From positions 12,160,418 through 12,224,417 of the forward strand of contig JAEMBT020000004.1 in assembly GCA_018873245.2 (NCBI GenBank): DNA of 64,000 bases. Direction: 5' to 3'. Below are positions 59,799 through 64,000 of this stretch, piece by piece. Within the stretch, counting starts at the first letter, position 1. Every line of letters begins with the position of its first letter. The DNA is from Archegozetes longisetosus. Lineage: Eukaryota > Arthropoda > Arachnida > Sarcoptiformes > Trhypochthoniidae. A program made the translations under genes and the position numbers. The notes under the pieces were generated by a model, which was not told the DNA's origin, ran no database searches, and saw only the letters and a list, made by a program, of their open reading frames with translations.

Positions 59799-60115
59799 TA
59801 GTGTTGATTCCGTTCCAAATTTTTCACTCAGTTTCGTTCCTATTCCGTTCCTAAAGAAAATTTTTCAATTCCATTCCGTTCTTAAATTTTAACCTTTATT
59901 TTAACTTAAAATAAGTTAACAGACTCATTCTTTGAGTTTTTAAAGCAAAATAGTATTGTTTATTTTCTGATGACGGCGTGTTAGAGCTGTTAACGTTCAA
60001 TTTTATTCCTTTCCGTTCCTATTCAGTTCTGTTCAATATTTTTCATTTCAGTCCCGTTCCTATTCCGTTCTTTAAGCATTTTTTAAATACCGTTCCAGGA
60101 ACGGAATCAACACTA
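59799..60115. mobile_element. hAT-type MITE, 317 bp, perfect ends and target duplication
   Basis: The ends are exact inverted repeats, TAGTGTTGATTCCGTTCC and its complement, with the TAGTG start typical of hAT elements. GTTTGAAT flanks both sides (59791-59798 and 60116-60123), an exact 8-bp target duplication. The inside is rich in TTCCGTTCCTATTCCG-type subrepeats near both ends and carries no coding frame, so it moved using a transposase from elsewhere. The perfect ends indicate a fairly recent insertion. Confidence 0.93.
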
Positions 60116-61593
60116 GTTTGAATTTAATTTCAATTAGTGTCTGTTCTCGTTTTCAAGCTTAATTAAACTTTTTGAATTGACTGATATTTTCTAAACTGAC
60201 ATTAATATGAGTTAATAATAATTTGAATTATTTCTACCACTTAATTCGCACTAATAAAAGTTTTCTATTCAGTTGTGATTTAGTTGAAAAATAATTGAAT
60301 TCAATCACATTAGATAAGTGTGAAATGCTAGAAATATTAATATTAATTGCATTTCGAGTCATGATTACTGCAGCCATTATTGATGACTATAAACTAGACA
60401 ATCAATAGATAGAGATCAGATATAGTCAATGACAGATAATTCATAACTAACGAATGATGTATTTACTGCAACTTTTTCAAAAACAAATAATTTCACTCTT
60501 GGCTATAATTCTGATTGTCTATTATGTAGTTTTACCTTTAGTTCATATCCCTATTCATGAAAATTGTTCAGAAATGTGTGTTTGGACTTATAATCTGAAA
60601 TCCAACTCTTAAAGCAATCCATTGACTGTTCGACACAGTTATTTAGAGGGACCCACTTTTGGCAAATACGCCAAAGCCATGTGCAGAAAATCGAAATTTT
60701 AATAGATTTACTGAAAGATAAGAACGGATATATTAAACGATTCAAACATTCCCTAAAATGTTGACTACTAAAAGTGTTCGAACTAACAAAATTGCTTGAA
60801 AATCTCGACACCATATCGCACAAATTGATCGAAAAATGGATGTTTTAACTTGAATGATGAGGCTTTTTGGGTGATATTTTTGTTATGCATTAGAACTACA
60901 AGATCTTAAAGCAAGGATGTACACTTCTACTAATTATATATGAATATATGCAGGCACTTCTCCTAATTCTAAATAAAAAAGACAAACATAGCAGTCAAAC
61001 ACAACTGATGGATATAATTGATGCCTCGCATTTTGCAAAGTATTCATTATTAAACTTGTTACAACTTTTAAAATAATCTTTTTAACGTTCAAATTGAATG
61101 CTTTTGGCGATTTTATTAGATTGATGCTATCATAATTTTCGCTCATATCTCGATGATTGCAAGCGCAATTCATGATCTAAATTGCGATCACCCATAATTT
61201 CAAGTTTAATAACTACTATTTTAGAGACTTATCTATAATTTTTAAAAATGAGTTTACAACATATTCAGATGCCTTCTTATTGTTATAATACTTGTAATCA
61301 CAGTACTTAGCCTCGATACTTATACTGTGATGAGAGCCTCAAAAATGTTGGATATTAATATAACAAAACATTGAATTTGGTTCAAGTCATTCTTATCGGT
61401 GCAAGTCTTGCCGGAGCTTTACAACAATATTATCTTTAATCGTCGGGCCTCTTTTATCACATTATCGGAAGAAATGGAGGAATCGAACTGTAGAAAAGTA
61501 CCAATCAATTATCAAAACCATTAGACCTCATTCAATACAAACGAGTTCACTTGAGTGAAACAATTTAGAGAATCAATAATAAAAGTGAAACTA
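60116..61593. other. Intergenic between the MITE and the mariner-type element
   Basis: AT-rich. One minus-strand fragment (60551-60860) has a Cys/Trp pattern like a secreted domain. Nothing else was recognised. Confidence 0.45.
60551..60860 (-). pseudogene. Fragment resembling a secreted Cys-rich (DUF19-like) domain
   Basis: The frame reads FRECLNRLIYPF and later LWRICQKWVPLNNCVEQSMD and CFKSWI. The pattern CxxW, then CV, then C resembles the DUF19/T20D4.11-like domain of secreted nematode and arthropod proteins. It has no ATG with a signal peptide and no neighbouring exon, so it is at most a fragment. The match is weak. Confidence 0.25.
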
Positions 61594-61595
61594 TA

Positions 61596-62307
61596 CAGGG
61601 TTTATGGCGAAAAATGTTAAGATTTTAAACTGTAATAACTTTTTTACTACAAATCGCACAGATCTCTAATTAATATCAAATCAAAGCTTTTTTATCTGAG
61701 TTTTTGTTTATCTTTTTGTTTTTTTAAAACAATGTCTATAATTAAATTAAACTCGAAAGGACGGGATGACTACATCCGTCTGCTTTCCGGAGAGGGTTAT
61801 TCAAGTTTTATGATTAAAAAAACTCTTAAAAAGTATAAAATCAATACAACACAGATGACAATAAGTCGTGTATTGAATATGAAAACAAAATCGAGTCGAA
61901 AAAGTGCGGGACTTGTGGTCTCTCCTAATAAACGCCGGCCTTTAAGGTCCGAACCGATGCCAACATTTCATTTGTCGAGAGAGAGACAGAGAAGGAAACC
62001 CCACCGACACTGAAATCTATGGCGAAAGACATTGCAATAATGGATTTTTGTGTATTTGGTTTATTAAAACAAGCGATTCAAAGAAGTAGTCCAAAGGATT
62101 TATCAGAGTTCTGGAAAGTTGTGAAACGGGAATGGCGTAAACTATCGATGACTACAATCCGCAGAGCACTGATGGCTTGGAAATATCGGTGCAGATTAGT
62201 AGTTAAGAAAAGTGGTCATCATATTGAAAATGTTAATCATTCAAAAAAAGTATATTTTTAAAATATAATCAATAAATGTCTTAACATTTTTCGCCATAAA
62301 CCCTCTG
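61596..62307 (+). mobile_element. Tc1/mariner-type element with the catalytic core deleted
   Basis: Inverted repeats of about 27 bp (core GGTTTATGGCGAAAAATG) bound the element, with TA on both sides (61594-61595 and 62308-62309), the target duplication of this superfamily. The 3' end has a 2-bp difference (CAGAGGG against CAGGG). Inside, 61732-62013 codes the N-terminal helix-turn-helix part of a transposase (GRDDYIRLLSGEGYSS and ISRVLN), and 62019-62261 codes its C-terminus (DFCVFGLLKQ, where the last catalytic Asp lies, then RLVVKKSGHHIE). The two parts overlap in different frames, and the segment with the first two catalytic Asp is missing. It is non-autonomous. Confidence 0.88.
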
Positions 62308-62309
62308 TA

Positions 62310-64000
62310 GGCTTTCGAACTAAGTCTATCGCACAAATCTAAAACTAAATAGTTTATGACCAAAATAGGAAAAGTTAAATCTGCAACAGTTTGAAATGAA
62401 ACTCAAAGTAGTTTATTTGTATTTATTAATACATATAACTTGATCTTGAACAGACATTTGATTTGTGAGTGATTTTTGTTTTTGTTGACGCAAATATACG
62501 AGCACTGGTCATACATTTATTTGAAAATTGAAGTACCGTCTTTCCATCTTACAATCTGAAAAACCGTGTTATGGAGGCTGAATAGTCGACTCAAATCAAA
62601 TACGGTTTAATTGTTTTTAAACAAAATTTTCAAAGGTTAGAAGAGTTCATTTGAAAATTTTCGAATGAATCGCATGGAAAAGCTCTGCGTATTTTGACTC
62701 GTTGTTAATCTTATGAATACTTTATGGTAATCAAAACCTAATGAATTAGCGCTTTAACTTGAATTATTGTCTGACACCTAAAACAATAGAATTCAAATTT
62801 AATATTCTTATCATTTGAACGTTGTTGAAATCTGTTGAAAAATAAGCACGAAAAACGATTTTCCATTATTCACGATAACTCTTTACGTGACTATTCTTTT
62901 ACAACTTGTTCGTCTCGAAAAGTGTTTGCTTAAACAAGCTGTTGCGTAAACTTCTTATGATAAATATATTTACTGAAGAATACAAGTAGTACAGTAAGTG
63001 TTCTGGAAAAAGAAACATAATTCTTCAGTTCTCTTATAAGATCTAAACTTATTGGGTCGACACTTTATCTATAATTTATGGTGCCGGTAGCACCACATAT
63101 GCACTGAAGATAAAATTTCTAATCAAAATGCCCTCAAATTTGCAATATTAATAATTAATTTAAACTGGATGTGAGTTGATTTGCTCGAATTTGTTTGCAT
63201 TAATTATGTGCTCACTATTAGATTATGAACAGATCTCTCAAGAAAGTTAGCAGTGTTGTATCATTGATTTTATCCTCAAAGTAGACAACTTTCAAGTTTG
63301 AAAAAGTTGTTAAAAAAGCAATAGTCATCCAATGATAAGACAAAAGTTAAGATAAGAACAAAATTGAGAGCAAATAGTCTGTCAAAAAGTCGAATGTTAG
63401 GGAAAAGCGTTAAGTTAAGCGGCACACAAACCAAATAAATTCTTGACTTTTATGATTATGTAAAGCCTTATTGCAAGTGTATTTATGAGTAAAATCCATA
63501 AATGGCACACAAAGACCACAACTCTAGGGATTGGGTCAGATCTGCAATGCGCTGTACTGTTCGTACAGCTTTAGCATTTGATAAACTATTAATAGTAGAC
63601 TATTTCTAGGCTTTTCTGCTGTAGAGGCAAAACAAACAGACAGAATGTGAGTCGGAGTACACACTCTGTAAATAAAACAACACCATTCATATAACATTGA
63701 AAAACAGGAATTATGTCGAAACCAGTGCTGTTTAAAGTGTTTAGTTAAAAATCCTTGAAAATAAATGAATGCTTTAGTATGGGTTTGGCCAACAACACGA
63801 TTACTATTTAAAAAGCGTTGTCAGTATTGAAAAAGGCTTATCCAGTCTATAGTAAGACAGAAGTGATTCAGAAACAGGTATCGCATCATATTATGTCTGT
63901 TTTGTAACTTGAAATCAGTGTAAGTTTTATCTCAACTTAACAAGTGCTACATATAATTGGATACACTGTTTAAAATAAATCATTAATTAGACGTAACCCT
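62310..64000. other. Intergenic to the window end, nothing recognised
   Basis: AT-rich, without a supportable gene, RNA or transposon end. Any gene at the right edge would lie beyond the window. Confidence 0.45.

Noticed and set aside
1-64000. tRNA, rRNA, CRISPR, or virus-derived elements
   Set aside because: I looked for tRNA T-arm and cloverleaf signatures, rRNA-like blocks, spaced repeats and capsid, envelope or reverse-transcriptase motifs, and found none I could support.

Overview
This is eukaryotic, AT-rich DNA. It carries about twelve well-supported protein-coding genes on both strands, most with short introns (about 55-110 bp, a few of 0.9-5 kb) and no operons. The gene set (RBM42, BAF, nicastrin, WASP, ELK-type ETS factor, SMYD3, MARCH2/3, a Rho GTPase, a secreted serpin, two LAMPs, MED4, DDX56) is that of a bilaterian animal. 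Low GC, compact introns, Asn/Gln runs and small DNA transposons suggest a small arthropod, perhaps a mite. The species guess is inference; the gene identities come from recognisable domains.

Layout. 1-8.2 kb has no gene I can support but holds two foldback (long inverted-repeat) elements. 8.2-14.4 kb is RBM42 (minus); its 5.3-kb last intron contains an entire secreted-protein gene on the opposite strand. 15-15.8 kb is a decayed coding remnant, and 16.7-17.05 kb is BAF (minus). 18.0-20.6 kb is nicastrin (plus), with an in-frame TAG in exon 3. 22.3-25.4 kb is WASP (plus). 25.4-32.8 kb is a long gene-poor stretch upstream of the ELK-type ETS gene (32.8-35.1 kb, plus). 38.4-39.3 kb is a decayed intronless hexokinase copy next to a hAT-like MITE. 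Then come SMYD3 (40.2-41.3, plus), decayed coding scraps, a MARCH-type E3 ligase (43.6-44.3, plus), a foldback element, a Rho GTPase (45.3-46.2, minus) and a secreted serpin (49.1-50.5, plus). Two LAMP paralogues (51.0-53.3 and 55.4-57.1, minus) flank MED4 (54.0-55.1, plus). DDX56 (57.8-59.5, minus), a hAT MITE with a perfect 8-bp target duplication, and an internally deleted mariner-type element finish the window.

The genes are functionally mixed: nuclear RNA and transcription factors (RBM42, ELK, MED4, DDX56, SMYD3, BAF), membrane and lysosome biology (nicastrin, LAMPs, MARCH), actin and GTPase signalling (WASP, Rho), and a protease inhibitor. WASP and a Rho GTPase can act in one pathway, but nothing in their positions ties them together.

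The most interesting points are a nested antisense gene for a prohormone-like protein, the stop codon inside nicastrin, a LAMP pair with identical intron phases in which one copy lacks one base in an A-run, two short introns whose 5' ends resemble the start of the next exon, and three unrelated foldback elements. No viral or LTR element, rRNA, tRNA or CRISPR was recognised.
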